A stretch of DNA of 64,000 bases from Halosimplex halobium (GCF_051414055.1 NZ_JBLKNX010000005.1:62001-126000); one strand, 5' to 3'; positions 1 through 8,770 are shown, numbered from the stretch's first letter. The notes: generated by a model not told the origin, from the letters alone. Made by a program: numbers and translations.

Positions 1-1298
1 GCGGGGCCAGCCTCGGCCAGGTCTACTACGCGACCACGGAGAACGGCGAGGTGGCCGTGAAGGTGCGCCGGCCGGGCGTCGAGGACCTCGTCGAGTCCGA
101 CCTGCGTGTGATCCGCTGGTCGCTACCGGTCCTGATGTACTTCGTCGACGAGTCCCGTTCCTTTTCGCTGCAGACGCTCGCCGACGAGTTCGACAAGACG
201 ATCCGCGAGGAAATGGACTACAAACGGGAGGCGGAGATGCTCACCGAGATCAAGGGCAACTTCGCCGACGACCAGCGGATCCGCATCCCGGCGGTCGACG
301 AGTCCCGCTCGACCGAGCGGGTGCTCACCATGGAGTACGTCCCGGGGACGAAGATCACCGACATCGAGGAGCTGGACGACCGTCGCCTCGACCGGACCGA
401 ACTGGCCGAGACGCTCCAGGAGGCGTACCTCCAGATGATCATCGAGGACGGCGTCTTCCACGCGGATCCGCACCCGGGCAACCTCGCGGTGCAGGACGAC
501 GGCACGCTGGTGTTCTACGACTTCGGGATGAGCGGCTACGTCGACCCGTTCATCCAGGACAAGATCGTCGACTTCTACGTCGCCGTCGCCGACCAGGACA
601 TCCAGGCCATCCTCGACACGCTCGTCGAGATGGGGACCCTGAGTCCCGAGGCCGACCGCAAGGTGATGGCCGACGTGCTCGAACTCGCCATCGCGGACGC
701 CCGCGGCGAGGACATCGAGCAGTACCGCGTCCAGCAGATCGTCCAGCAGGTCGAGGACACCATCTACGACTTCCCCTTCCGCCTGCCCGCCAACCTCGCG
801 CTGGTGCTCCGCGTGGCGACGGTCGTCGAAGGGGTCTGCGTGACGCTGGACCCGGACTTCGACTTCATCGACGTGGCGACGAACTACCTGCGCGAGCAGG
901 GCTTTCTCGCCGACACCGCCCGCGAGTACGTCGAGGACCGCGTCGACGAGGTCCAGGAGGCCACCAAGTCGGCCGTCCGCACACCGCCGAAACTGGAGGA
1001 GGCGCTCGACCAGGCCATCAACGAGGACCTGCAGGTCGAGGTCGACATCCGCGACTCCCAGAGCCTCCTGGACCGGGTCGCGAAGCGACTCATCTACGGG
1101 ATGGTGCTGGCCAGCGCCGTCTTCTCGTCGGCCGTCCTCGTCGCCTTCGAGCAGTTCGCCGCCGCCGCCGTCGCGGTCGGGTTCACTGTGATCGTCGGCG
1201 TGCTCCTGTATCTCTCCTTCCGCGACCGCAAGGGGATCCGCGCCCAGCCGCAGTTCACCCGACAGAGTATGCGCGAACGGGACCGCGAGCGGCGGTAA
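1..1298 (+). CDS. ABC1/UbiB (AarF) family atypical protein kinase, 5'-truncated by the window
   Basis: The reading frame is open from the first bases of the window, so the true start lies upstream. The visible N-terminus reads GASLGQVYYA followed by EVAVKVRRPG; these match the Ala/Gly-rich nucleotide loop and catalytic lysine of ABC1/UbiB kinases. HADPHPGN and the FYDFGMSG motif (DFG-like) follow at about residues 155-185. Near the C-terminus two hydrophobic segments (around LIYGMVLASAVFSSAVLVAF and the next 25 residues) form the membrane anchor usual in this family. UbiB-type proteins support isoprenoid-quinone or lipid homeostasis. In archaea the substrate is unknown, so no specific function is assigned. 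The family assignment is firm. Confidence 0.9.
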   Translation, partial: GASLGQVYYATTENGEVAVKVRRPGVEDLVESDLRVIRWSLPVLMYFVDESRSFSLQTLADEFDKTIREEMDYKREAEMLTEIKGNFADDQRIRIPAVDESRSTERVLTMEYVPGTKITDIEELDDRRLDRTELAETLQEAYLQMIIEDGVFHADPHPGNLAVQDDGTLVFYDFGMSGYVDPFIQDKIVDFYVAVADQDIQAILDTLVEMGTLSPEADRKVMADVLELAIADARGEDIEQYRVQQIVQQVEDTIYDFPFRLPANLALVLRVATVVEGVCVTLDPDFDFIDVATNYLREQGFLADTAREYVEDRVDEVQEATKSAVRTPPKLEEALDQAINEDLQVEVDIRDSQSLLDRVAKRLIYGMVLASAVFSSAVLVAFEQFAAAAVAVGFTVIVGVLLYLSFRDRKGIRAQPQFTRQSMRERDRERR

Positions 1299-1349
1299 AC
1301 GGGCGGGGCGGATCCGACGTTCCCGCGAGCGCCGAAAGATATTCACTCT

Positions 1350-1368
1350 CGAATTCAAAATGAATTCG
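1350..1368. promoter_or_regulatory. Perfect inverted repeat before vapB, candidate operator
   Basis: CGAATTC and GAATTCG (7-bp arms) flank a 5-nt AAAAT spacer. The right arm ends 1 nt before the vapB ATG at 1370. VapBC-type modules are normally repressed by their own antitoxin or toxin-antitoxin complex binding a palindrome over the promoter or start. The placement fits that role, but binding is inferred. Confidence 0.5.
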
Positions 1369-1369
1369 T

Positions 1370-1564
1370 ATGTCGCGCACATCGATCCCGGTGGACGAAT
1401 CGACGAAGGAGCGGCTCGACGAACTGAAGCGGGACGACGAGACCTGGGACGAGTTCCTCAGACGGATCTCGTCGGAAGACGAGCCGATCCGGACGGGCGA
1501 CCTGTCCGACGAGGCGCTCGACGAGATCGAACGGAACATCGAGCGAAGCCGCGAGAGCTTCTGA
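1370..1564 (+). CDS. VapB-type antitoxin, 64 aa
   Basis: This is a short acidic protein beginning MSRTSIPVDESTKERLDELK, typical of small haloarchaeal antitoxins with an N-terminal DNA-binding strand-helix region and an acidic C-terminal tail that wraps the toxin. The stop codon lies 1 nt before the PIN-domain gene, the classic antitoxin-toxin order. The start was chosen at 1370 because an upstream ATG at 1360 is in another frame. A palindrome abuts the start (1350-1368), which suggests autoregulation. The antitoxin role is inferred from size, sequence style and neighbour; the fold class was not verified. Confidence 0.8.
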   Translation: MSRTSIPVDESTKERLDELKRDDETWDEFLRRISSEDEPIRTGDLSDEALDEIERNIERSRESF

Positions 1565-1565
1565 G

Positions 1566-1955
1566 ATGCTGTTTCTAGACACGTCCGCGATCCTCGCGTA
1601 CAAGCGCGAACGGGAGGCCGCGCTCTCGTATCTCGAAGGTCGCCGGCCGTGGTTCACGTCGACGATCTGCGTCTACGAGTTCGTCAACGGAGCCATGTGG
1701 CGGGACGGTGTCTCAGCGCACGTCGCGCGCCAGTCCATCGGCGGCGTGCGCTCGATCGACCTCACGGAGACGGTCGCGATGGAGGCGTCGCGGATCCAGA
1801 ACGAACTGCGGGCGAACGGCGATGAGATGGCCGTGCGGGACCTGTTGATAGCCGCGACGGCCCGGTCGACGGGGGCGGAACTGGTCGTCGCCGATTCCGA
1901 TTTCGAGACCGAACTCGTCGAGGATTCGCTGACGGTGACGAACTTAGACGGATAG
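1566..1955 (+). CDS. VapC-type PIN-domain ribonuclease toxin, 129 aa
   Basis: The protein opens with MLFLDTSAILAYKR, carrying the first PIN acidic residue (Asp5). An Glu in VYEFVNG (about residue 38), an Asp in AVRDLLIAATA (about residue 92) and a final Asp in VVADSDF (about residue 110) complete the metal-binding set. The length and motif order are standard for VapC, which cleaves tRNA or rRNA when the antitoxin is degraded. It lies 1 nt downstream of the vapB-like gene and is almost certainly cotranscribed with it. All catalytic acids look intact, so the toxin is predicted to be active. Confidence 0.9.
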   Translation: MLFLDTSAILAYKREREAALSYLEGRRPWFTSTICVYEFVNGAMWRDGVSAHVARQSIGGVRSIDLTETVAMEASRIQNELRANGDEMAVRDLLIAATARSTGAELVVADSDFETELVEDSLTVTNLDG

Positions 1956-2017
1956 GAGGTTTCCGCGCGCGACAGAGGTTTCCCGTCGCTTAACTGCCGA
2001 GCGACCGCGGGATCGGT

Positions 2018-3091
2018 ATGGACATCGAGCCGTTCGCGCTCGAACGCTGGCTGGCCGACCACGAACACGGCGCGGCGGTCAACCTCGGCGACAGCGGGGT
2101 CCGACCGCTCGAAGCGGATCGGTTCGACACCGATCCCGGGTCCCTGGGGTACGTCGTCCCGACGAACGGCGACCCAGCCCTGCGCGAGCGGGTCGCCGAC
2201 CGCTACGACCGCGGGGCCGACGAACTGCTGTTCACCTGCGGCACCCAGGAGGCGAACCTGCTGGCCGTCCTCGCGGCGCTGGACCGCGAGAGCCACGCCG
2301 TCTGCGTGACGCCGACCTACCAGTCGCTGTACTCGCTGCCCGCGGCCGTCGCCGACGTGACGCGGGTGGAACTCGACGCCCCCGAGTGGACGCTCGACCC
2401 CGAGGCGGTCGCCGACGCGGTCCGGCCGGACACCGAGCTGATCGTGCTCAACAACCCGAACAACCCCACTGGCAAGATCCACCCGCAGGGGACCGTCGAG
2501 GCGCTCTACGACCTGGCGGCGGCCGCCGACGCGTACCTCCTCTCCGACGAGGTGTACCGCCCGCTCGCCGCGCCCGACGAACGGGTCGACCCGGTCGCGA
2601 GCATGGGGCCCCACGGGATCAGCACCTGCGGGCTCTCGAAGGGGTGGGGACTGCCGGGCCTGCGGTTCGGCTGGCTGGCCGGCCCCGAGGCGGTCGTCTC
2701 CGACGCCTGGGGGTGGAAGGACTACACCACCATCTCGCCGTCGGCGTTCGGCCAGCACGTCGCCCGGCAGGCGCTCGACCGGGAGGCCGACCTCCTGGCG
2801 GAGAACCGCGAGCACGTCCGCCGGAACCGCGACCTGCTCGACGAGTTCGCGGCCGAGCACGGCCTCGACTGGCACCGCCCGGCGGGCGCGACGGGCTTTC
2901 TGACCGTCCCGGGCGGGTTCGACTCGGGCGAGGCGTTCTGCCGGGCGCTCGTCGACGAGGGCGTGGTGGTCGTCCCCGGCGAGACGTTCGACCGGCCCGG
3001 GTACGTCCGCGTCGGGTTCGGCGCCGAGCGGGCGACGCTCCACGAGGGCCTCGACCGGATGGCGACGGTGATCGGTCGCGGAGGGCGCTAG
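2018..3091 (+). CDS. PLP-dependent class I/II aminotransferase, 357 aa
   Basis: Fold type I aminotransferase. The NNPNNPTGK motif lies at about residues 146-154, LLSDEVYRPL carries the Asp that contacts the PLP ring nitrogen, and the Schiff-base lysine is in GLSKGWGLPGLRFGW (about residue 209). A C-terminal GYVRVGFG supplies the substrate-carboxylate Arg. The family transfers amino groups between amino acids and 2-oxoacids. It most resembles aspartate/capreomycidine-type enzymes, so the substrate is not assigned. The protein is slightly shorter than typical 380-400 aa aspartate aminotransferases. It stands alone between vapC and aIF5A. Confidence 0.88.
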   Translation: MDIEPFALERWLADHEHGAAVNLGDSGVRPLEADRFDTDPGSLGYVVPTNGDPALRERVADRYDRGADELLFTCGTQEANLLAVLAALDRESHAVCVTPTYQSLYSLPAAVADVTRVELDAPEWTLDPEAVADAVRPDTELIVLNNPNNPTGKIHPQGTVEALYDLAAAADAYLLSDEVYRPLAAPDERVDPVASMGPHGISTCGLSKGWGLPGLRFGWLAGPEAVVSDAWGWKDYTTISPSAFGQHVARQALDREADLLAENREHVRRNRDLLDEFAAEHGLDWHRPAGATGFLTVPGGFDSGEAFCRALVDEGVVVVPGETFDRPGYVRVGFGAERATLHEGLDRMATVIGRGGR

Positions 3092-3149
3092 AGCGGTCCT
3101 CGGAAGGGTGTCGGAGACCGCGATTCCGGGGCCGAGGCGTTCCAAACCG

Positions 3150-3155
3150 TTTATA
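3150..3155 (+). promoter_or_regulatory. TATA-like box of the aIF5A-agmatinase operon
   Basis: TTTATA is centred about 28 nt upstream of the aIF5A ATG (3180). That is the spacing expected when transcription starts at or next to the start codon, as in leaderless haloarchaeal mRNAs. No Shine-Dalgarno sequence is visible, which agrees with leaderless translation. Confidence 0.55.
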
Positions 3156-3179
3156 CCGGTCGCTCGTTTACGCCGCGGT

Positions 3180-3554
3180 ATGGCAACGAAGCAGGTTGAG
3201 GTCCGCGATCTGGACGAGGGCAGCTACGTCATGATCGACGACGTGGCCTGCAAGATCAACTCCTACAGTACTGCGAAGCCCGGCAAACACGGCAGTGCGA
3301 AGGCCCGCGTCGAGGCCGAGGGCGTCTTCGACGGCAAGAAGCGGAACCTCTCCCAGCCGGTCGACGCGAAGATCCGCGTCCCGATCATCAACCGCAAGCA
3401 GGGCCAGGTCGTCTCGACCTCCGGCGACGAGGCGCAGGTCATGGACCTGGAGACCTACGACACGTTCACCATCGCGCTCCCCGACGGCGTCGACCTGTCG
3501 CCCGACGACGACATCGAGTACCTCGAGATGGAAGAGCAGCGCAAGATCGTCTGA
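3180..3554 (+). CDS. eif5a: Translation factor aIF5A (hypusine-containing), 124 aa
   Basis: Archaeal homologue of eIF5A, which relieves ribosome stalling and helps termination. The N-terminal SH3-like domain holds the modification loop STAKPGKHGSAK; Lys36 is the residue that would carry (deoxy)hypusine. The C-terminal half is an OB fold ending DIEYLEMEEQRKIV. The start at 3180 was chosen over longer in-frame options because a TATA box sits 28 nt upstream and MATKQVEV is the usual haloarchaeal N-terminus. The stop codon overlaps the ATG of the agmatinase-family gene (TGATG), so the two are cotranscribed. Deoxyhypusine synthase, the modifying enzyme, is encoded at 14018. Confidence 0.97.
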   Translation: MATKQVEVRDLDEGSYVMIDDVACKINSYSTAKPGKHGSAKARVEAEGVFDGKKRNLSQPVDAKIRVPIINRKQGQVVSTSGDEAQVMDLETYDTFTIALPDGVDLSPDDDIEYLEMEEQRKIV

Positions 3555-4360
3555 TGTTCCCCGGCGCGGACGCCCCCCGGGCCGAGGCCGACTACGCCCT
3601 CGTGGGCGCGCCGCTCGACGCCTCCACCTCCTTCGAGCCCGGCGCCCGCTTCGGCCCCGACCGCGTCCGCCGCTACGCCGAAGCCTTCGACGACTACGAC
3701 CACTACACCGACCGGCACTTCTCGAAGCTTGCAGTCCACGACCACGGCGACGTGGGCCCCACCGCCGACACCGGGGAGTATCTCACCTTCCTCCGGGGGA
3801 CCTGCGCGGACTTCCGCGAAGCGGGCGCGGTCCCGATACTGGTCGGCGGCGAGCACACCGTGACCGTCGCCGGCGTCCGAGCGGTCGAGCCCGACGTGTT
3901 CGTCTGCCTCGACGCCCACCTCGACCTGCGGGAGTCGTACGCGGGCGACCCGCTCAGCCACGCGACGGTGACCCGCCACGCGCTGGCCGTGGCCGACCGG
4001 GCCGTGATCCTCGGTGCCCGCACCGGCAGCGAAGCCGAGTGGGACCGGGCGAGCGAGGGGGACGTACGCGCCGTCGCGCCCGCGGACGTGCCCGACTGGG
4101 AACCCGACTTCGACGCCGACGACTCGGTGTACCTCAGCGTCGATATCGACGCCTTCGATCCCGCGTACGCCCCGGGTACGGGGACGAAGGAGCCGTTCGG
4201 CATCGAACCCCGGGAGGGGCGGCGAGTCGTCCGCGAGGTGGCACCGTTCGCGGAGGGGTTCGACGTGGTCGAGGTCAACGACCGCGACGACGGGCAGGCG
4301 GCGGTACTGGCCGCGAAACTGCTGCGAGCGTTCGTCTACAGCCACGCCGCCGACCGATAG
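3554..4360 (+). CDS. speB: Agmatinase / ureohydrolase family protein, 268 aa
   Basis: Ureohydrolase with the three binuclear-metal motifs: GGEHT at about residue 97 (GGDH in most relatives), DAHLD at about 118, and SVDIDAFDP at about 194. The family releases urea from guanidino compounds such as agmatine or arginine. It overlaps the aIF5A stop codon. In Haloferax work a pathway has been proposed in which deoxyhypusine synthase attaches agmatine-derived material to aIF5A and an agmatinase homologue next to aIF5A completes the deoxyhypusine. The context supports that role here, but free agmatine is the other possible substrate. Confidence 0.88.
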   Translation: MFPGADAPRAEADYALVGAPLDASTSFEPGARFGPDRVRRYAEAFDDYDHYTDRHFSKLAVHDHGDVGPTADTGEYLTFLRGTCADFREAGAVPILVGGEHTVTVAGVRAVEPDVFVCLDAHLDLRESYAGDPLSHATVTRHALAVADRAVILGARTGSEAEWDRASEGDVRAVAPADVPDWEPDFDADDSVYLSVDIDAFDPAYAPGTGTKEPFGIEPREGRRVVREVAPFAEGFDVVEVNDRDDGQAAVLAAKLLRAFVYSHAADR

Positions 4361-4414
4361 GTCGCGGGGGGTCGCACCGACTGTTTTACGTCGGCCGAGA
4401 TACAGGGTGGTGGC

Positions 4415-5437
4415 ATGGACCGACTCTCGTCCTGTTACTTCTGTGGCGCCGCCCCGGACGCCACGCTCGAAGAGCATCCCGTCGTCCCCGAATCGCTCGA
4501 CCCGGGGGCCGAGGCCCAGACGACGGCCGTCCTCTGTCGCACCTGCTCGCGGAAGCTCGACGCCGTACTCGACACCGTCGTCGGCGCGGTCGAGGACGGC
4601 GACGCGACCGCCGGCACCGGACCCGGTGGCGACGCCGCGAGCGCGGACAGCGCGTCGGGGGAGGGCACGGGGGACGACCTCGAATCGACGCTCGGCGACG
4701 ACGAGGAGATCCTGACGCCGCTGGGCGACGACGAGTCGACGGCCGAGGAGGCCGCGGAGGCGTCGGACATGGAGTTCGGCGACGACCGCGAGGCCGACGG
4801 GGCGGACGACGACGGGGGCCCGGACGACGGCGACGACCCGTCGAAGGCCCGCAAGTACACCCGGTCGCGCGGCGCGGGCTTCCGCAAGGAAGACGACGAC
4901 ACGGTCGAGTCGGGCTCGCTCACCGGCGGCGCGTTCGACGACGGTGACGACGAGGACGAGGGCGACTCGGAGTCGCTCACGGGTGGTGCGTTCTCCGACG
5001 ACGGTGACGACGCGGGCTCCGGCCGTTCGACCGCCGCGGACGGCGAGTCGAGCGACCCGCTGGCCGGCGGGTCGGCCGACGAGTCCGCCGAGAGCGGATC
5101 CGGCACGTCCAGTTCCGAGAAGTCGTCTGCCGGGTCGAGTCCCGACGACGGATCCGGCGGCCAGTCGAGCAGCGACCAGTCGAGCGGCGGTCCGTCCGGT
5201 GGCGACACCTCGGACTCGGACGGCGACCACCGCGTCTCGATGACCCGGCTGGAGAACACGAAGGTGATGCGGCTGCTGGAGAACCGGGAGTTCCCGGTCG
5301 ACAAGGAGGAGTTCGTCGTCGTCGCGGCCAACGCCTACCAGGTGTCTCAGAGCGACTGCGAGAAGGTGATCGATCTCGCGGTCGAACACGGCCTCCTGCG
5401 CGAGGAGGACGGCCAGCTCTACGGCGGCGACGCCTGA
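4415..5437 (+). CDS. Zinc-ribbon protein with long acidic low-complexity linker and C-terminal helical domain, 340 aa
   Basis: Three regions are visible. Residues 1-50 hold CYFCG and LCRTCSRK, a CxxC...CxxC zinc ribbon. Residues about 60-270 are Asp/Ser/Gly-rich low-complexity sequence, probably disordered, with SLTGGAF occurring twice about 20 residues apart after acidic runs. Residues about 275-340 (MTRLENTKVMRLLENREFPV onward) look like a small winged-helix or helical domain. I recognise no named family; a haloarchaeal hypothetical. A TTTTAC box about 30 nt upstream marks its own promoter. A nucleic-acid or protein-scaffolding role is possible but only inferred from the architecture. Confidence 0.75.
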   Translation: MDRLSSCYFCGAAPDATLEEHPVVPESLDPGAEAQTTAVLCRTCSRKLDAVLDTVVGAVEDGDATAGTGPGGDAASADSASGEGTGDDLESTLGDDEEILTPLGDDESTAEEAAEASDMEFGDDREADGADDDGGPDDGDDPSKARKYTRSRGAGFRKEDDDTVESGSLTGGAFDDGDDEDEGDSESLTGGAFSDDGDDAGSGRSTAADGESSDPLAGGSADESAESGSGTSSSEKSSAGSSPDDGSGGQSSSDQSSGGPSGGDTSDSDGDHRVSMTRLENTKVMRLLENREFPVDKEEFVVVAANAYQVSQSDCEKVIDLAVEHGLLREEDGQLYGGDA

Positions 5438-5559
5438 TAGCCGACCACCCTTCCCGACAATCTTCCCCGACCGCTGGTCGCCCCGCTTCTCACGCCGGCC
5501 GCCTCGAGGTCCGTTCGGAAGCCGCAACGAATAGGGACACCTCCCTCGAACGGGGAAGC

Positions 5560-6327
5560 ATGGACCTCTCGACGATCCGCGAGCGCTACGACGAGCGGCT
5601 CTCGCCCGGCGACTACGCCGACGTGGACGCCAGCGCCAACGGCCTGCAGGTCGGCCCCGACGAGGCCGACGTGGAGACGGTCGCCTTCGCCGTCGACGCT
5701 GCGGGCGCGACCATCGACACTGCACTCGACCGGGGAGCGGACCTGCTGGTCGTCCACCACGGGGTCTCCTGGGGCGGTATCGACCGCGTCACCGGCCTCG
5801 ACTACGACCGGATCGCCCCGCTGATCGAGGGCGACCTGGCGCTGTACGCGATGCACCTGCCGCTCGACGGCCACGACGAACTCGGCAACGGCGCCGGCGT
5901 CGCGGACCTGCTCGACCTCGAAGCCCGCGAGCCGTTCGGCGAGGTCGGCCCCGTCACCATCGGCCAGCGCGGCCGGGCCGCCGACCCGTTCTCGCCCGAC
6001 GAACTGGCGACGTTGCTCGAATCCGAACTGGACACCGGCGGCGAGGGCGTCCAGTACTTCGATTTCGGTCCGGCGGAGATCGAGGACGTGGCCGTCGTCA
6101 CCGGCGGCGGCGCCGACTGGCTGGAAGAAGCCGTCGACGCCGGCGTCGACGCGTTCGTCACGGGAGAGGGCAAAGGGAAGGTGTACCACCAGGCCCGCGA
6201 CGCCGGCGTGAACGTCTTTCTCGGCGGCCACTACGCCACCGAGACGTTCGGCGTCCAGCGGCTGCAGGGCCTGGCCGACGACTGGGGCCTGGAGACGACC
6301 TACGTCGACCACCCGACCGGCCTCTGA
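5560..6327 (+). CDS. NIF3-like dinuclear metal centre protein, 255 aa
   Basis: Member of the NIF3/YqfO/YbgI family, whose members form toroidal hexamers with a two-metal site. VVHHGVSWGG (about residues 64-73) and a C-terminal GGHYATET supply the metal-binding histidines and glutamate. Length and motif order match the family. The biochemical role is unsettled; the fold resembles GTP cyclohydrolase I type 2-like proteins, a name often applied automatically. It converges on the Mre11-like gene with only 23 bp between the stop codons. Confidence 0.88.
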   Translation: MDLSTIRERYDERLSPGDYADVDASANGLQVGPDEADVETVAFAVDAAGATIDTALDRGADLLVVHHGVSWGGIDRVTGLDYDRIAPLIEGDLALYAMHLPLDGHDELGNGAGVADLLDLEAREPFGEVGPVTIGQRGRAADPFSPDELATLLESELDTGGEGVQYFDFGPAEIEDVAVVTGGGADWLEEAVDAGVDAFVTGEGKGKVYHQARDAGVNVFLGGHYATETFGVQRLQGLADDWGLETTYVDHPTGL

Positions 6328-6350
6328 GTCGGTTCGGCCCCCCCGGCGCC

Positions 6351-8729
6351 CTACTCGGGGACGCGGTGGTCCGCCACCAGCGGCACGATCTTCTCTCTCA
6401 CGACCCGCGCGTCGACCTGGTTCCAGCCGCTGACCGAGACGCCGCTGCCGAAGTTGACGGCGATCGCCTCGTCGTCGTTCGCGCCGTCGTGTGCCCGCAC
6501 GAGCGGGACGATCTCCCCCTCGACCACGGAGCGCTCGACCGGCGTCCAGCCGTCGATCGGTGCGCCGTCGCCCAGATACACCTTCTGCGACTCCCGACCG
6601 GGCCGGCTCTCCGATGTCCCTCGCTCGCCGTCCGTCTCGTCGCTCTCGGACTCCTCGTCCGCCTCCGCCGATCCGGGTTCGTCCGTCGGCCCGAGTTCGA
6701 CGCCGCCCGCCAGGTCCAGGTCCCGCCGCCGGACGTACTCGCTCTCGGTGACCTCGAAGAGTTCGTCCTCGGCGACGGTGTCCCGCTCGTCGAGCACCGT
6801 CTGGACCTTCTCCGTATCGACGGTCTCGCTCGTGACGCGCTCGACCGGGACGCCGTGCTCGCGGAGCGCCGCCGCGACGGTCTCGTCGTCCCGCAGCGAC
6901 CGGCGCCGGCGCTTCGCCCCGGTGACCGACCCGACCGAACCAGCGACCGTCTCGTCGGGCTCGACCCGCGAGGTCAGTTCGTCCCGGGCGGCGGTCCGCA
7001 GCTCCTCGATCTCCGACTTCGCCTTCGAGAGGACGGCGTAACTGTCCGCGAGCGCCGCCGTCTCCAGCCCCGAAACGTCCGCCGACTCCATCGCCTCCAG
7101 CTCCGTGACGGTGTCCGCGAGGTCCCGGAGGAGGCGCTCGGCGCTGTCGGCGTCGAGTTCCTCGGCTCCGTCGGGTCGTTCGCGGTCCTCGTCGCTCTCG
7201 CCGGAGTCCGACCGGTCGTCGTAGACGCGCGCGCAGAACGCGCGGTCCGCGAGCAGCGACTGGACGGCCTCCCTGGACGGCTGGTCGGTACCGGGACCGG
7301 ACCCCTCTAACACCGCCAGTACGGCCCGGTTTTCCAGGTCGCGCCCCGCGATCCGCTCCTCGATCGAGTCCAGCGTCGTCGACCCGGTGACCTCGAACTC
7401 GAAGGTGCTGAACGGTCGGGCCTCCAGTTCGTGGCGCGTCACCGACAGCGCCCCGCCCGTTATCGCGTACTCGTCGACACCGCGGGCGGGCGGCTCCTCG
7501 CCGACCGTCGACTTCGAGAGGACGTGCTCGGTGCTCCCCGGGTCGGAGAGTCGAACGCCCGCCCGCTCCGCCCGGGCCGGGTCGGTCCGCTTGCCGGCGA
7601 GGACCGCCGCCGGTCGCTCCGGGAGGGCGTCGGCGAGTTCCTCGACGGCGTCCTCGCGGACGTGCGCGACATCGAGGTCGCCACACGCGACCAGCAGCGT
7701 CCCGTCGTCGGTCGGGTCGTCCATCTCCCGGACGGACTCGACGGGGTCGGAGTCCGCATCGACGCCGACCAGCGTGACGCCGTCACCGACCGCGACTGCC
7801 TCGCCCTCGACCGGCGTGAGCAGGCCGCTGGTCGCCAGGCTCCGGAGCACGGTGGACCGGACTTCGAGTTCTTTCGGGCCGGGGACCAGGTAGAAGGGGA
7901 TCCCCGCCTCGTCGAGCCGCGCGAGCTCGGTCTGCAGGTCCGAGACCGTCTCGCGGTCGGGCGAACCGCTCTGGAACAGCCGCCCCGTCTGGACGACGGC
8001 GTCGACGCCGCGCTCGATCGCGAGGGCTATCGCCTGTGCGAACGCGTCGAGATAGTCGGCCGTCCGGGCCGACCGACCCATGTTCTCCCGGCCGAGCGTC
8101 GCCTTCCCGACGTGCAACAGCGAGGCGTCCGAGGCCGGGTCGACGGCTGCGGACCGCACCGTTTCGGTATCCGTCGGCACGGGTTCCGCTCCCTCGCGTT
8201 CCCCATCCTCCGGCTCCCCGCCCTCGTGCTCTACATTGTCGGGACCCGCGTCCTCGCGTTCCACGCCCTCGCCGCTCTCCGCGTCGCGCCCGTCGGCCTC
8301 CGTGACCAGCGAGGCGGTTTCGGCGACGAACTTCTCGGTCGAGGGCAGTTCGTCGACCGAGAGGTGGCCGCGCAGGGCCGACGACGCGACCACGTCCGCC
8401 AGCCGCTCGCGGCGCTCGGACCCGACCCGGCAGTCCCTGAGGTGGTCGGCGGCGGCCGCGGCCTCCGCGTCGTCCATCCTGGTGATCGAGTCCGGCGCGG
8501 CGAGGTCGTCGGCGATGTCGTCGGCCGTGTTCGGCAGCCACACGTCGCCGACGACCGCGAGCGCTTTGAACAGGAACCAGGGGACGGCGTCGCCGGGACC
8601 GTACCCGAGCCCCGTCAGCAGGTCCCCGGCCTCCGGGCGGAGCGAGAACGTGTACCGGCCGCTCGGGAACGACGCCGCCACCCGGAGGTCCCCGTCGGCG
8701 GCCCGTCGCAACTCCGGTTGCTTCGCCAT
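6351..8729 (-). CDS. Mre11-like calcineurin-superfamily protein with degenerate active site, 792 aa
   Basis: The N-terminal ~150 residues form an unassigned domain, followed by an acidic linker (about 155-195). Residues about 203-400 run in the order of an Mre11 nuclease (strand LLHVGKATLG, helix, AVVQTGRLFQS, then YLVPGPKELEVRS), but the metal ligands appear replaced: no DxH, GDxxD, GNHD or GHxH motif is seen. Residues about 528-590 are predicted coiled coil. The C-terminus carries two similar blocks, GWTPVERSVVEGEIVPLV and GWNQVDARVVREKIVPLV (about 728-790). A structural or DNA-repair partner role is inferred. The start at 8729 (MAKQPELRR) was preferred to a longer form at 8759. Confidence 0.65.
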   Translation of the reverse strand: MAKQPELRRAADGDLRVAASFPSGRYTFSLRPEAGDLLTGLGYGPGDAVPWFLFKALAVVGDVWLPNTADDIADDLAAPDSITRMDDAEAAAAADHLRDCRVGSERRERLADVVASSALRGHLSVDELPSTEKFVAETASLVTEADGRDAESGEGVEREDAGPDNVEHEGGEPEDGEREGAEPVPTDTETVRSAAVDPASDASLLHVGKATLGRENMGRSARTADYLDAFAQAIALAIERGVDAVVQTGRLFQSGSPDRETVSDLQTELARLDEAGIPFYLVPGPKELEVRSTVLRSLATSGLLTPVEGEAVAVGDGVTLVGVDADSDPVESVREMDDPTDDGTLLVACGDLDVAHVREDAVEELADALPERPAAVLAGKRTDPARAERAGVRLSDPGSTEHVLSKSTVGEEPPARGVDEYAITGGALSVTRHELEARPFSTFEFEVTGSTTLDSIEERIAGRDLENRAVLAVLEGSGPGTDQPSREAVQSLLADRAFCARVYDDRSDSGESDEDRERPDGAEELDADSAERLLRDLADTVTELEAMESADVSGLETAALADSYAVLSKAKSEIEELRTAARDELTSRVEPDETVAGSVGSVTGAKRRRRSLRDDETVAAALREHGVPVERVTSETVDTEKVQTVLDERDTVAEDELFEVTESEYVRRRDLDLAGGVELGPTDEPGSAEADEESESDETDGERGTSESRPGRESQKVYLGDGAPIDGWTPVERSVVEGEIVPLVRAHDGANDDEAIAVNFGSGVSVSGWNQVDARVVREKIVPLVADHRVPE

Positions 8730-8770
8730 GTGTGCTCGGATACCCCCGGACCGGTACAAAAAGTTGATCC

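Noticed and set aside
1360..1578. ATG at 1360 as an alternative start before vapC
   Set aside because: It opens a different frame (MNSYVAHIDPGG) without antitoxin character and lies inside the palindrome. The frame at 1370 gives a typical antitoxin.
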